Positions 26,305 through 35,830 of a DNA stretch of 64,000 bases are shown one piece after another. The translations under genes and the position numbers were made by a program. Source of the DNA: Puniceicoccaceae bacterium (lineage in GTDB: Bacteria; Verrucomicrobiota; Verrucomicrobiia; Opitutales; JAFGAQ01); assembly GCA_028285755.1 (NCBI GenBank), contig JANQOQ010000001.1, positions 62,001 to 126,000 of the forward strand, in the 5' to 3' direction. Under the pieces are notes generated by a model. It worked only from the letters and a program-made list of their open reading frames with translations, was not told the origin of the DNA and did not search any database. Numbering within the stretch: position 1 is the first letter of the stretch; each line of letters starts with the position of its first letter.

Positions 26305-27414
26305 TTAAATGGATTTAAAATTCAGTGTTTGGGTAATATTCCCATCCGTATGGATTAAAGTGATTATGAGCTGCTTATTCGGAACGACTTCAATGCTCCG
26401 AACCCCCTTCGTTCCTTCCGGCACCTCGATCAGAAAAGCCGCAAAGGATTTCTTTAGGGTTTCTCCTGCATCCAGAAAATGGAAAGAGCTCACCCCATGA
26501 AAACGAGTGTCAGTAGCCAATAAATCCTGATATGGCCTGCCGATGCCCGTGGTGCCAAATTCGAGGCCCTTTGCTACTGGTTGACCATCCTCATTGTGAT
26601 GCCAGATGTTAGCCCAAGGATATTCATCCGTCTTCCAAAGATACCCAAGCAACAAACCGTTCTCGGGACTCAGGGCAGTGATCCAGCCATAGGGATCCCG
26701 GTAAATATGGGTGCTAACGTAGTTTATCGGGGTATCGCTGCTGCGTAAGTCTATGACTTGCCGCTCCTCCACCGAATAAGCCGTCGGCCAGTGGTAGGCG
26801 TGCGCATGGGGATCCGGGTAAGATTGCTTTTGCAGGAAGCCTTCGTCGGCATTGCTGTCAATAATCGTCTGCTTACTCAGAAAAGGGGGACCGACAGTTA
26901 CATGCTGCACGATATTATTTAAACGACCGACACTCGTCGTATTCGTCACCGATTCCGTGACATAAAACAATGGCTGATCGGCATCCAGCTTCACGTGCCG
27001 CTCAACATGCATACCGTCCATCGGTGCCTCATTGTGCATCTTCAATGCGTTGGACTTTGCACCACCCAGCGTCCAAAGCGTATTGGTCGCCTGACCATTG
27101 TGAGGGAGTCCCGCAGCCATTTCACCCTCCGTGGGCTGGCCCCAACGCCCCAGGCAAAGAAAATGCCCGGCAAAGGGTGCTCCCGCCTGATTGTTGGCGG
27201 GCATCTGTGCAGCGGTTAGCTTCCAGCTCAGCGGATTGACTCCCGAATCCTTCAACTTAAATTCGACAAATGACCCTCCCCATAAATCGATGCCAAGCCG
27301 TGCTTCTTTATTCTCTAGGTAGATGACTTCAGAAGCGGCCTGGACCTTGCAGATTGCCCACGACAGGCCCAATAAGATCCACACGAAAAGTTGCTTATGG
27401 AACGGAGAGTGCAT
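26305..27414 (-). CDS. Exported galactose-mutarotase-fold protein, function unknown
   Basis: About 369 residues with an N-terminal signal (LFVWILLGLSWAICKVQA). The rest resembles the aldose-1-epimerase/galactose mutarotase beta-sandwich superfamily (EARLGIDLWGGSFVEFKL near the start and ENGLLLGYLWKT later), though no classical mutarotase catalytic set was confirmed. It could bind or epimerise a sugar released by the neighbouring galactosidases. The frame allows a GTG at 27423 touching the previous stop, but the ATG at 27414 has an AGGTGA five bases before it, a rare true Shine-Dalgarno in this window that also overlaps the stop of the upstream gene. This indicates translational coupling. Confidence 0.75.
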   Translation of the reverse strand: MHSPFHKQLFVWILLGLSWAICKVQAASEVIYLENKEARLGIDLWGGSFVEFKLKDSGVNPLSWKLTAAQMPANNQAGAPFAGHFLCLGRWGQPTEGEMAAGLPHNGQATNTLWTLGGAKSNALKMHNEAPMDGMHVERHVKLDADQPLFYVTESVTNTTSVGRLNNIVQHVTVGPPFLSKQTIIDSNADEGFLQKQSYPDPHAHAYHWPTAYSVEERQVIDLRSSDTPINYVSTHIYRDPYGWITALSPENGLLLGYLWKTDEYPWANIWHHNEDGQPVAKGLEFGTTGIGRPYQDLLATDTRFHGVSSFHFLDAGETLKKSFAAFLIEVPEGTKGVRSIEVVPNKQLIITLIHTDGNITQTLNFKSI

Positions 27415-27425
27415 CCGGCTCACCT
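27415..27425 (-). promoter_or_regulatory. Shine-Dalgarno deciding the mutarotase-like start
   Basis: On the minus strand AGGTGA occupies 27425-27420, followed by five bases and the ATG at 27414. It overlaps the TAG stop of the upstream gene (27426-27424) and favours the internal ATG over the GTG at 27423. Confidence 0.7.
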
Positions 27426-29631
27426 ACTTCGCCATGCGAATCCAGCGGGCATCATCCGCATCCAGACGGATAGCGTTTGGATCAATTACCTCTCCGGTCA
27501 GCGCATCTATGGCTTCCGAATACTCGAATTTTGTGTAGAACTGCACCGTTTTGGCCTCACCGTCATTGATAAAATAGTAGTGATCCGCTTCCGGAGCTGC
27601 CAGTCGATAGACGAGTGCGCCTTCACAGGAGTAAGGGCTCTCGATATCACCCAGGCTATAGCGAACGAGCAAATGCTCCGCAAGGTTATTGCCCGGCGCA
27701 AAACTCTGGTGCGCAATATCCAGCCCGATGACTACCGCTGAGCCCTCTCCATACTGATTCTCCGTGATCGCCACATCGCCCGTATCATAAAAGGCAAGGG
27801 CCTGTGAGTCCACCGGGGTCATATCGGCAATCAGGCCAGTCCACTCGCGCTCATAGAGACTTACGGTTTTATTGGATCCGGAGAACTGCAGGTTATCCAA
27901 AGTGGTGCCAAAGACTTTTGCATAAAGCGAGTCTCTGCCTGTTGGCAGAATCGCAGTATTTTCATCATACTTTCCACCGGGAAGATCGATTACCAGGCGA
28001 CCCCCGCGCTTCACATAACCCTCCAGGATTTCAAGCGTCTCCTTCTGGATCGCAATAACACTCGGCAGATAGATGACCGGATAGCGGTCAGCGAGGCCAT
28101 TCGCCAAATCTGTAGGCGTCACATATTCAAAAGGCACATTCGCGTTCATAAACGCGCGTGCCGCACCGATCCGCGCTTCGATCGGAAAATTTCTCAGAGA
28201 GTCACGCCCACGCACCGACTTGGCCGCCCAGGCCGCATCGTTATTCCAGTCGAGCAGCACACCTACCGTGGGTTCCTTGTAAGCTTCCCATATCTCATCA
28301 CGATACTTCTGCATCGCCTTGCCCATCATACCGAGACGTATGGCCCTATCCGTGGGTTGGTTATTGCGGTCAAGCAGGGCATATTCGCCCGCTTCATTGC
28401 CCGCTGTCCGGATGCTCCAACACCAGATGCCAAAGCCTTTGAAACCCGCTGCCATCTGGCTCATGTAAAGTTGAAGAATGGTGCCTCCGTCCACGTAATA
28501 CGAATTCGTATCGAGTGCCCATTTTTCCCCATCGTATTGCTGGGGGCCGCCCGTGGATTCCCAGCCGCCGGTCCAACCGCCTTTATTAAAGTCGTTCATG
28601 ATGGCAGCCTGAATATAAAAAGGCCGGACGATCTCGTTCTTGGTCAGGTTAAAGTGCCAGGACAGGTGGGTGGACGGATAAAAGGATCCATAATCCTTAA
28701 CCGCATCCGCGATGAGTTCCATGTCTACCCCCATATAGGCAGCCGGCAGAAAAAGACCCATTTCGCCGCCCCCGCGGAAGGGAGGAATCGCATCATACTG
28801 GCTGAGCAGTTCTGCATTTTCGCGAATATTGTCCGCCCCGTGGATCGCCTTAAACTGCAAGATATCCATCTTATACTTGTAGTTACGATGAGACACCTTT
28901 GAGCGCCAATCCGCCTTAAACTCATCCCAGGATTCATAGCCTCCCCCGCGGCTCTGGCCCATGTGATGCAAATTCCAGGTGTAATTCAGGGTATCGATAT
29001 TCTGATAATGATCCTCCACCCATTCGATAAAGAGTTTCTCGCCCGTTTCTGTAAGCTCCAAACCACGACCTCCAATCGTTGGGTCAAATGCTTTCTTGCT
29101 GCCGCGAGGAAGCCCCCCATGTTGCTTTTTATATTCCTTAGCACGGAGGATGCGGTCCTTTAATACCCCATTTTGGTATTCGAGCATCTTGGGGTGCTCG
29201 CGGATTTCCTTCGCACTCGCATCCAGGTCGATCCCCAGACTGTCCAATAGCTCATCGGTAATCGGCTCCCAACCCCCTTCGGCATACCACCAGGGGATGA
29301 TCCCTTCTTCCAGGGCGATCAGCTGCACATCCTCCAGTTCCCAACCGGGAATGGTCATGATCTGTTTCAAGGCGTTGTAGCCCATATCTTTCATCAGGCG
29401 GAAATGCTCCCGTATCTCTGCCTCACCCTCACCGGGCCATTGAATATACACAACACCCGCAGGTAACGGGCGTATATCACGAAAGTGCTGCTGACGCTCA
29501 GAATAATGGAGCTTAGCATAAAGATCGTGCAAAAAATCGTGCTCTTCGGCAAACGCTGGCAGGACCGAAACCGCTGCAAAAAGCGCTGAAATGAAAGTAA
29601 AGCGGTGGCTAGACATCATAGTTGTTAGCAT
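27424..29631 (-). CDS. GH42-like clan GH-A glycoside hydrolase
   Basis: A 735-residue exported protein; ATG codons at 29631 and 29619 both place a signal peptide before AFAEEHDF. The N-terminal barrel resembles GH42 (PAGVVYIQWPGEGEAEIREH, MKDMGYNALKQIMTIPGWE) but the usual GH42 NEP signature is absent. TGGWESTGGPQQYDG and GFGIWCWSIR are probably active-site strands. Residues 500-640 look like the beta-galactosidase trimerisation domain (PVIYLPSVIAIQKETLEILE, YVKRGGRLVIDLPGG). It is likely a beta-galactosidase-like enzyme of a less studied family acting on the same polysaccharide. Lies between the TonB receptor and the mutarotase-like gene; a hairpin separates it from the receptor. Confidence 0.8.
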   Translation of the reverse strand: MLTTMMSSHRFTFISALFAAVSVLPAFAEEHDFLHDLYAKLHYSERQQHFRDIRPLPAGVVYIQWPGEGEAEIREHFRLMKDMGYNALKQIMTIPGWELEDVQLIALEEGIIPWWYAEGGWEPITDELLDSLGIDLDASAKEIREHPKMLEYQNGVLKDRILRAKEYKKQHGGLPRGSKKAFDPTIGGRGLELTETGEKLFIEWVEDHYQNIDTLNYTWNLHHMGQSRGGGYESWDEFKADWRSKVSHRNYKYKMDILQFKAIHGADNIRENAELLSQYDAIPPFRGGGEMGLFLPAAYMGVDMELIADAVKDYGSFYPSTHLSWHFNLTKNEIVRPFYIQAAIMNDFNKGGWTGGWESTGGPQQYDGEKWALDTNSYYVDGGTILQLYMSQMAAGFKGFGIWCWSIRTAGNEAGEYALLDRNNQPTDRAIRLGMMGKAMQKYRDEIWEAYKEPTVGVLLDWNNDAAWAAKSVRGRDSLRNFPIEARIGAARAFMNANVPFEYVTPTDLANGLADRYPVIYLPSVIAIQKETLEILEGYVKRGGRLVIDLPGGKYDENTAILPTGRDSLYAKVFGTTLDNLQFSGSNKTVSLYEREWTGLIADMTPVDSQALAFYDTGDVAITENQYGEGSAVVIGLDIAHQSFAPGNNLAEHLLVRYSLGDIESPYSCEGALVYRLAAPEADHYYFINDGEAKTVQFYTKFEYSEAIDALTGEVIDPNAIRLDADDARWIRMAK

Positions 29632-29654
29632 TTTGAATTTAAGGGATTTAGTCG

Positions 29655-29691
29655 AAAAGAAGGCGCTGGTATCTTGCGACCCCAGCGCCTT
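29655..29691 (-). terminator. Hairpin/attenuating terminator after the TonB receptor gene
   Basis: AAGGCGCTGG (29660-29669) and CCAGCGCCTT (29682-29691) are perfect 10-base inverted arms around a 12-base loop. In the transcribed direction the stem is followed by CTTTTC. It lies 30 bases after the receptor stop and before the next gene of the same strand, so it probably stops part of the transcripts and protects the receptor messenger. Confidence 0.7.
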
Positions 29692-29720
29692 GACTGTGAT
29701 GAATTTAAAAAGCGGGGGGA

Positions 29721-32700
29721 CTAGAAATCGAATCCGCAGGTAAAGCGGAAGGTCAGCGGACGGTAATACACGAATGCATTACGACGGATGGGTCCGTCAG
29801 GTCCCTGATAGGTGACAGCCTCCTCCACGCGGTTCTCATCCAACAGATTGTTGACAGAGAAATTCAAACGCATGGTAACCTTTTCACTCAACTCTGTACG
29901 ATAGCCGATTCCAAAACGCAGGTCATAGAATGTAGGCATATCCGGAGTTGGGAAAGCATTGGAAGTCGCATTTCCTCCACCAATCGCGGTTGTTGTGGGA
30001 CGGGGGCCCGTCACGATCAGACCCGGACGAATGTTTAATCCTGCCAATGGACCTTCGCGGAAAACATAACGCGAAATGAATGAGAACTGCCAGTCCGGCT
30101 CAGTGCTCAAGCTCAAGCCTTCCAGGATATCACCATTGAAAGTAGAGGGATCCGTGACATCCGTGAAATTTTCTCTGCCCAAAGCGAGCAACCAGGTATC
30201 AAACTCAGTTGCCAGATTGGCCTGATTTTCACGAAACGGGTCAATATGCGGCTCTAGAGCAAATCCTTCCTTAATTTCCTTTTCCTGGACAGATCCACGG
30301 AAAATCAAATCAAGATTCTCAGTCGCCTTGTAGTTCAACAGCAACTCTACCCCACGTGATTCTTCGGTAAACGAAACGTCTGAACCCCGGGATTCACTGG
30401 GGTTGTTGGTTTCCAGTCGACCGCCTCCTAAGAGATCAAAGTTTTCATTGTAATCAAGAGGAACGGGTCCGCTTGTACCTGGTAGGCGTGCAAATTGTTC
30501 CTGAAACGCAGCTTCCAGTGCCTGGGCTTCTACTGGGTTATTTGCTAATTCTTCGTAATTGATGAGATAATATGTATCATTACCACCATCATGGTTAACG
30601 TTTCCGCCTGAGCCATCATTAACAAAGGGCACATAGCCCGCCTGGATGTTATCCACGAGATCCTTACGAACTGCGTATGTGCGGGGCTGAGTCGGATCGA
30701 AGTTATTGCGTCCGCTGCCACTGAACAATTGGTCAAAATTGTTACGTGGAGCAGGTGCTTGGCTATAGAACCAGATCGCATTTTCACGCTCAATCTGATA
30801 GGCAGCGATTTCACCGGACAGCTTGCCCTCCATGGCCTCAAACTTCATACCGATTTCATAACTTTGAGTCTTTTCAGCATCAAAGTTCTGAGAGCGACCG
30901 TCCCGTTGCCCCGGATTCGGGAACAATCCACCCGCAGATACTGCATACACGGTAAACGTATCATTGATACGCCAGCTGGCACCAATGGTCGGTGTGGTTT
31001 CAGTAGGAGCATCTCCACCAAAACGTACGAAGTCTACAACTGGTGCACGATTCGGACGATCAGTTCCGGGTCCCTCATTACGTAGGGCTTCATTAACCTC
31101 AAATCCACGGAATTGTGCCTCGGTTACGTTTCCATTAGGATTTACACGATCACCATTATCATTCACATAAATCGCATTGTGCGGAATTGAGCGAACCTTG
31201 TAACGATTGTAATTTAGGCCCGCTACGATGTTTAGGCGATCTTCAAACCACTTACTGTTGTAAACCAGGTAGAGATTATCCTGATATCGGGTATCATCAG
31301 TATAGCCGCGCCACTCGATGTGCCCATCATCATAATCAGAAAATGAAAGCGGGCTGCTTGAATTAAGATTCACCCAGGAGCCACGATTATTGTGCTTTGA
31401 GAAACGCTCCAGCTTTTGCTCATCATAGAGCCAACCTGCGATGAAGTTGTGGGTGGCACCCAGCGCATCAAACTGATAAGATATATCAATACGGCTTTGA
31501 ATCGATTCAGCCTCAAAAGGGTCATCATTCCACTGGAATTGATAGCCCGCCTCTTCGCTATTTCCATTGAACTGGTTGGTGTAATTCAAAACGAAATCAT
31601 CGGGTGCATTTCTGGCCTGACCACGGAGGCGCCATCTGCCACGACTGGTATAGAGGCGTTCGATTTCCACATTGTCGATTTGGGTAATGGCAGAAACATT
31701 CAACCCTTCAAATACTTCGTGGGTAACACTGAAAACAAAGGTATCGGTTTGCTGATCCTCAAAAGGATCGGAACCGCTCAGATTGAATCCATGCCCCAGG
31801 CCAAGGTTTTCCTCATACCATAGCGGAACATTGCCAAACTCATCCAATGGCAAGATATCATCATCGCCACGGAAATCTACGATACTGTCCGGACTTTGCT
31901 GAAACCAATCCGAGCGAATGTATTCTGCTAGCAAACGGGTCTTGTCGTTCTGCCAGGCCAATTGACCTAAGAAGAAATGAGATTCGCTATTACGGAAATC
32001 AAATTCCCAGTCATCCCTTTCTTCATAAGCATATACCGCACGATACGCCAACTCGCCATTGCCGATTTCAGCAAGGGGGCCCGTAGCGTCAAACTCTGCC
32101 CGAAAAAAGTTATCACTACCGAAACTTACCCGGGTTGAGTAACGATTTTCATACAAGGGTTCTTTGGGAACGTAATTGACTACACCCCCGAGGAAACTCA
32201 CACCGTATAATAATGCTTGGGGCCCACGGGCAACTTCCGCACGGCTGATACCGGCAACATCCGTCAATGCACCGACTACGGTAATATCGAATTGGAATCC
32301 CGCTCTCAGATTTCGCCGCAGATAGGTTCCTGTAGTGAAACCACGAATGGTTACCACAGATGAATCGTTGCGACCATTCGCAACTCGCGATGGTGAAAAG
32401 TCATTATTATTGGTAGATCCTGCAAATCCTGCCAGATTAAAATCAGTAGTCGTAATCCCCGCCGAGAACTCCAGCGTTTCCTTTAGATTAGTCGCTCCGA
32501 TATCATCGATGAATTGGCGGGTTAAGGATTCCACAGCGAGCGGGATATCGCGGATATTCGTATCCAGGCGAGTACCGAAAGCAGAATTATTCGCCAGATA
32601 GCCATCATCTTGCGAAACATCTACGACGAAAGGAGAGAGCTGTAATACATCCTCATCCTCATCGTCTTGGGCCCATAAAGCGGGCATTGCCAAAGGTAGC

Positions 32701-32744
32701 AATAGTAGGCCGACCAGCAGGCGGCTAAGCGTTACATCTTTCAT
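29721..32744 (-). CDS. TonB-dependent receptor of the polysaccharide locus
   Basis: Complete 1007-residue outer-membrane receptor. Signal peptide at residues 1-25. A TonB-box-like segment (LQLSPFVVDVSQDDGY) precedes the plug, whose typical parts include RDIPLAVESLTRQFIDDIGA and SRVANGRNDSSVVTIRGF. The rest is a 22-strand barrel ending in an aromatic residue (FRFTCGFDF), as required for outer-membrane assembly. There is no SusD gene, as usual outside Bacteroidetes. Flanked by GH105 and the GH42-like gene, it very probably imports the uronate- and galactose-containing oligosaccharides made by these enzymes. The 149-base gap upstream may hold its own promoter; the leader is C-rich (CTAACCCCTAATAGC). 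Confidence 0.95.
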   Translation of the reverse strand: MKDVTLSRLLVGLLLLPLAMPALWAQDDEDEDVLQLSPFVVDVSQDDGYLANNSAFGTRLDTNIRDIPLAVESLTRQFIDDIGATNLKETLEFSAGITTTDFNLAGFAGSTNNNDFSPSRVANGRNDSSVVTIRGFTTGTYLRRNLRAGFQFDITVVGALTDVAGISRAEVARGPQALLYGVSFLGGVVNYVPKEPLYENRYSTRVSFGSDNFFRAEFDATGPLAEIGNGELAYRAVYAYEERDDWEFDFRNSESHFFLGQLAWQNDKTRLLAEYIRSDWFQQSPDSIVDFRGDDDILPLDEFGNVPLWYEENLGLGHGFNLSGSDPFEDQQTDTFVFSVTHEVFEGLNVSAITQIDNVEIERLYTSRGRWRLRGQARNAPDDFVLNYTNQFNGNSEEAGYQFQWNDDPFEAESIQSRIDISYQFDALGATHNFIAGWLYDEQKLERFSKHNNRGSWVNLNSSSPLSFSDYDDGHIEWRGYTDDTRYQDNLYLVYNSKWFEDRLNIVAGLNYNRYKVRSIPHNAIYVNDNGDRVNPNGNVTEAQFRGFEVNEALRNEGPGTDRPNRAPVVDFVRFGGDAPTETTPTIGASWRINDTFTVYAVSAGGLFPNPGQRDGRSQNFDAEKTQSYEIGMKFEAMEGKLSGEIAAYQIERENAIWFYSQAPAPRNNFDQLFSGSGRNNFDPTQPRTYAVRKDLVDNIQAGYVPFVNDGSGGNVNHDGGNDTYYLINYEELANNPVEAQALEAAFQEQFARLPGTSGPVPLDYNENFDLLGGGRLETNNPSESRGSDVSFTEESRGVELLLNYKATENLDLIFRGSVQEKEIKEGFALEPHIDPFRENQANLATEFDTWLLALGRENFTDVTDPSTFNGDILEGLSLSTEPDWQFSFISRYVFREGPLAGLNIRPGLIVTGPRPTTTAIGGGNATSNAFPTPDMPTFYDLRFGIGYRTELSEKVTMRLNFSVNNLLDENRVEEAVTYQGPDGPIRRNAFVYYRPLTFRFTCGFDF

Positions 32745-32893
32745 GCTATTAGGGGTTAGTGTGTTTAACAGTTGTTATAAAAATGGGAGCTTAATTCAGG
32801 GTAAAATAATTTTATATATGAAATATATCTCCACAATTGAAATAATATTGAAATTTTTACGGGTAATGTCAAATGCGTTTTTAGAATTGTTTA

Positions 32894-34888
32894 CTAATTG
32901 TTTTCATGAAATACATCCGCTTGAGATAACTGCACATACTGTATCCAATCCTCAATAGCTTCGAAGTCACTGTGACGTTCCCACGCGAAACCAAACTGAT
33001 AGTTCACATGATCCTTCTCGATTTTTAGTGCAATGAGTGCATCTTTCTGGTTGCTCAGGTTTTCAACCTGCGAAATCGAACCCGGGACATATCCGGAATT
33101 AACCTTTACGGCACTCGCGAGGGTGTAATCATCCATCCTATCCCAGAGGGTAAGCACCCCATTATCAAAATTCGCGGAGTATTCTTCACCCTGGGGAGTC
33201 AGGCCTATTACAACCTGCATGTTGTCTGTTATTTCCTTGGGTCCCCAGAAGTAGGACCGCGCTTCACATAAATAGCAGCCCTCCTTAAGTGAGATCCGCT
33301 TTCGCTCATCCACTTGCTGGCCTTCAATATCATAACGATACTCAAATTGCATGCGAATTTCGTCGCCATAAGTATCCCGGATTCTGGCCATCCAATAAAC
33401 ATTGGGCGTGTATAGCTTACCATTGTAGAGAATACCGGTGCTGCCACCGCCACGATTCGCACCTACCTTATAGGCGTCGTAGCCTTCACCATGGTCTTTG
33501 TGGTAGCTCTTGCCTTCACGGGATTCGCGATACCATTTCTCGACGATGGGATAGTCGACACGTTTCGTCCAAAGATCGATGCCATTATTCTCGGTTTTTG
33601 ATTTTAGAGCAGGCCCATAAACGCGGAATGCTACCTTATCATTCTCCCAGGCAACATCATCGGCTCGGGTCGGAACTACATAAGCATTTACTTTTCGTGA
33701 GTGGCTCCAATCAGTGCGCAGTTCGGTAGCTTGGGCGAGGAGCTCCTCATGGCTTAATGCAGGTTTGTGGTTAAGCGCCTTCAATAACTCTGCCCCAGCC
33801 ATCAATAGCGCACCGGCTCCATATACCTGGGTATCATCTGCAGTCACTTCATCGCGAGGGTCATGCCCCACAGGTTGCACGAAGCCCAGCATTCCATTGG
33901 GCTGGATACAGTTTACCAGGCTTTCCCAACCCTTCTCGACGACAGACCAGTGAGTCTCTTTATCAAGCAGCCCATGATTAATACCCCACAATATTCCATA
34001 GATAAAAAAGGCAGAACCACTCGACTCTCCGACAACCACCTGCTCTGGATCCGCCAGGTTTTGACGCCAAAGCCCATCTTCCTGTTGAGTTTTAACGATA
34101 GCAGATGTCATCTCCAGGAACATTTGCTCATAAAAAGGCCGGGCCACATCGTTTTCCGGGAGGACATCCAGCACGAGGGCCAGGCCGGCATAAACCCAAC
34201 CGTTGCCCCGGCTCCACAAGATTTTTTTGCCATTCTCTGTTCTTTTATCCAGAAATCGGGTATCGCGATAGAAGAGTTTCTCTTCTGCATCCCACAGCCG
34301 ATCATACCAATAGCGAAATTCATAATCCATGAATCGCAGGTATTTCTCATCGCCCGTTATTTTGCTGAGCCGGGCCAAAGTCGGAGGAGACATAAAAAGC
34401 GCGTCACACCAGATCCAGCGTCCGGATGCCGTGTAATATTTGTGCGTTTCATAGCTGAGGTGTTCGGTAATTGGATTGGCTACGATGGTGTCCATACGGT
34501 TCCTCGTCGGTGACAAACGATACTCCTGCGATGGATCCATCACATATATATCCAGCCAAGCGTGTCCGACAGCATGCGAATTTGCATAGTAGGGCAAATC
34601 ACCCAAAGCCCAGCCGGCACGTTCCCCATAGTCGATGACATGTGCGAGGTATTCCGGGTTGCCAGTTGCCTGAGAAAGTGCAATCAGCCCGTTGTAATAG
34701 GGTGACATGTGCCAGTCGCGGATTGCTATATTCGTAATCTTATTCTCAAGGTGCCAATTCGCTGATTTCTCTAAAATCTCAACGACTGAATCTGCCTTTA
34801 AAGAATGATCGGAAGCAAATACAGATTGGCTAAATACAATGAATCCTGTAATACAATGAATTAGGAATTTCTTGGGGTAAGGTATCAT
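32894..34888 (-). CDS. GH105 unsaturated uronyl hydrolase with DUF4861 domain
   Basis: About 664 residues (an ATG at 34900 would add four). Signal peptide KKFLIHCITGFIVFSQSVFA. Residues 40-370 form the (alpha/alpha)6 barrel of GH105/GH88, with DWHMSPYYNGL near the start, the catalytic aspartate in WIWCDALFMSPP (about residue 162), and SRGNGWVYAGLALVL. These enzymes remove the 4,5-unsaturated uronic acid left by lyases at the non-reducing end by hydration. The C-terminal part (VAFRVYGPALKSK, GIDLWTKRVDYPIVEKWY) matches DUF4861, often fused to GH105. It follows kduI by 41 bases, so the released unsaturated sugar is handed to KduI. Confidence 0.9.
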   Translation of the reverse strand: MIPYPKKFLIHCITGFIVFSQSVFASDHSLKADSVVEILEKSANWHLENKITNIAIRDWHMSPYYNGLIALSQATGNPEYLAHVIDYGERAGWALGDLPYYANSHAVGHAWLDIYVMDPSQEYRLSPTRNRMDTIVANPITEHLSYETHKYYTASGRWIWCDALFMSPPTLARLSKITGDEKYLRFMDYEFRYWYDRLWDAEEKLFYRDTRFLDKRTENGKKILWSRGNGWVYAGLALVLDVLPENDVARPFYEQMFLEMTSAIVKTQQEDGLWRQNLADPEQVVVGESSGSAFFIYGILWGINHGLLDKETHWSVVEKGWESLVNCIQPNGMLGFVQPVGHDPRDEVTADDTQVYGAGALLMAGAELLKALNHKPALSHEELLAQATELRTDWSHSRKVNAYVVPTRADDVAWENDKVAFRVYGPALKSKTENNGIDLWTKRVDYPIVEKWYRESREGKSYHKDHGEGYDAYKVGANRGGGSTGILYNGKLYTPNVYWMARIRDTYGDEIRMQFEYRYDIEGQQVDERKRISLKEGCYLCEARSYFWGPKEITDNMQVVIGLTPQGEEYSANFDNGVLTLWDRMDDYTLASAVKVNSGYVPGSISQVENLSNQKDALIALKIEKDHVNYQFGFAWERHSDFEAIEDWIQYVQLSQADVFHENN

Positions 34889-34929
34889 TGGGGGGAGCAT
34901 TGGAGTTATAAATTCACTTCATTCATAGT

Positions 34930-35757
34930 TTACCTGAGGTCGGCGATACGAACCCCATCCATATCATCAAAGTCACGATTCTCACCCCCCATGGCCCAAA
35001 TGAAACCATAGTTGGAAGTGCCACACCCAGAATGAATGCTCCAGGAAGGGCTCAGCACGGCCTGCTTATTTTGCACGCATAAATGCCGGGTCTCCTGAGG
35101 TTTGCCCATAAAATGGAAGACTGAGTGATCATCAGGTATATCAAAATACAGGTAGATCTCACTGCGTCGATCATGCGTGTGTGCAGGCATGGTATTCCAG
35201 ACACTGCCAGGGAGTAATTCGGTAAACCCCATGACGAGCTGACAACTCTGCACGCCCCCCTTGTGAATAAACTGATAGATGACTCGAGCATTTGAGTTTT
35301 CAGTGGAACCGAGCTCTACACGATTTGCATCCCCAAGCGATATTTTCTGAGTTTGATAAGCCTGATGAGCAGGATAACTCACAAAGTAAAAACAGGGTTT
35401 GCTATCATCAATGCTGGAAAAGCTGATCTTCTGACTGCCTCGCGCGATGTATATGCATTCTTTCGGATCTAATGTATAGTCAACCCCATCAACACTGACT
35501 TTGCCAGCATCACCAATATTAATCACACCAAGCTCACGTCGCTCACAAAAGTACGATGCGTAAAGCTGCTTGCTACTATTCAATTCAAGCGGCTCGGATT
35601 CCGGGCAAGCAGCCCCCACGATTAAACGGTCACTGTCATAACAATGATACTGGATTGCTCCAGCCTGGAACAAATTCTCAATAAGAAAATGATTACGAGT
35701 GGCTTGCGTATCCAACGATAGTAGCTCTCTGTATGAGGGTAGGTAGTTTAAACTCAT
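34930..35757 (-). CDS. kduI: 5-dehydro-4-deoxy-D-glucuronate isomerase
   Basis: Cytoplasmic isomerase converting 5-keto-4-deoxyuronate to 2,5-diketo-3-deoxygluconate in the breakdown of unsaturated uronates. The 275 residues align with E. coli KduI with nearly the same numbering. The zinc ligands H193, H195, E200 (PAHTHDRRSEIYLYF) and H242 (SWSIHSGCG) lie exactly three residues before the E. coli positions 196, 198, 203 and 245. The C terminus MGGENRDFDDMD is also typical. It is the first gene of the minus-strand series and is divergent from the IclR regulator across a short gap with an inverted repeat. KduD, KdgK and KdgA are not present in this window. Confidence 0.96.
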   Translation of the reverse strand: MSLNYLPSYRELLSLDTQATRNHFLIENLFQAGAIQYHCYDSDRLIVGAACPESEPLELNSSKQLYASYFCERRELGVINIGDAGKVSVDGVDYTLDPKECIYIARGSQKISFSSIDDSKPCFYFVSYPAHQAYQTQKISLGDANRVELGSTENSNARVIYQFIHKGGVQSCQLVMGFTELLPGSVWNTMPAHTHDRRSEIYLYFDIPDDHSVFHFMGKPQETRHLCVQNKQAVLSPSWSIHSGCGTSNYGFIWAMGGENRDFDDMDGVRIADLR

Positions 35758-35813
35758 GGGTTGCAGATTTTTTTTGGGTAGTTATTGAAGTTAATATATT
35801 AAAAAAATAAATT

Positions 35814-35830
35814 GTCAATTCATAATTGAC
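35814..35830. promoter_or_regulatory. Inverted repeat between kduI and the IclR gene
   Basis: GTCAATT-CAT-AATTGAC is a perfect 17-base palindrome with 7-base arms in the gap between kduI and the IclR gene. It is well placed to be the operator through which the IclR protein controls kduI and itself. Confidence 0.6.

Noticed and set aside
33863-34513. 216-codon plus-strand frame
   Set aside because: Antisense to the GH105 gene; sequence has no protein-family features.
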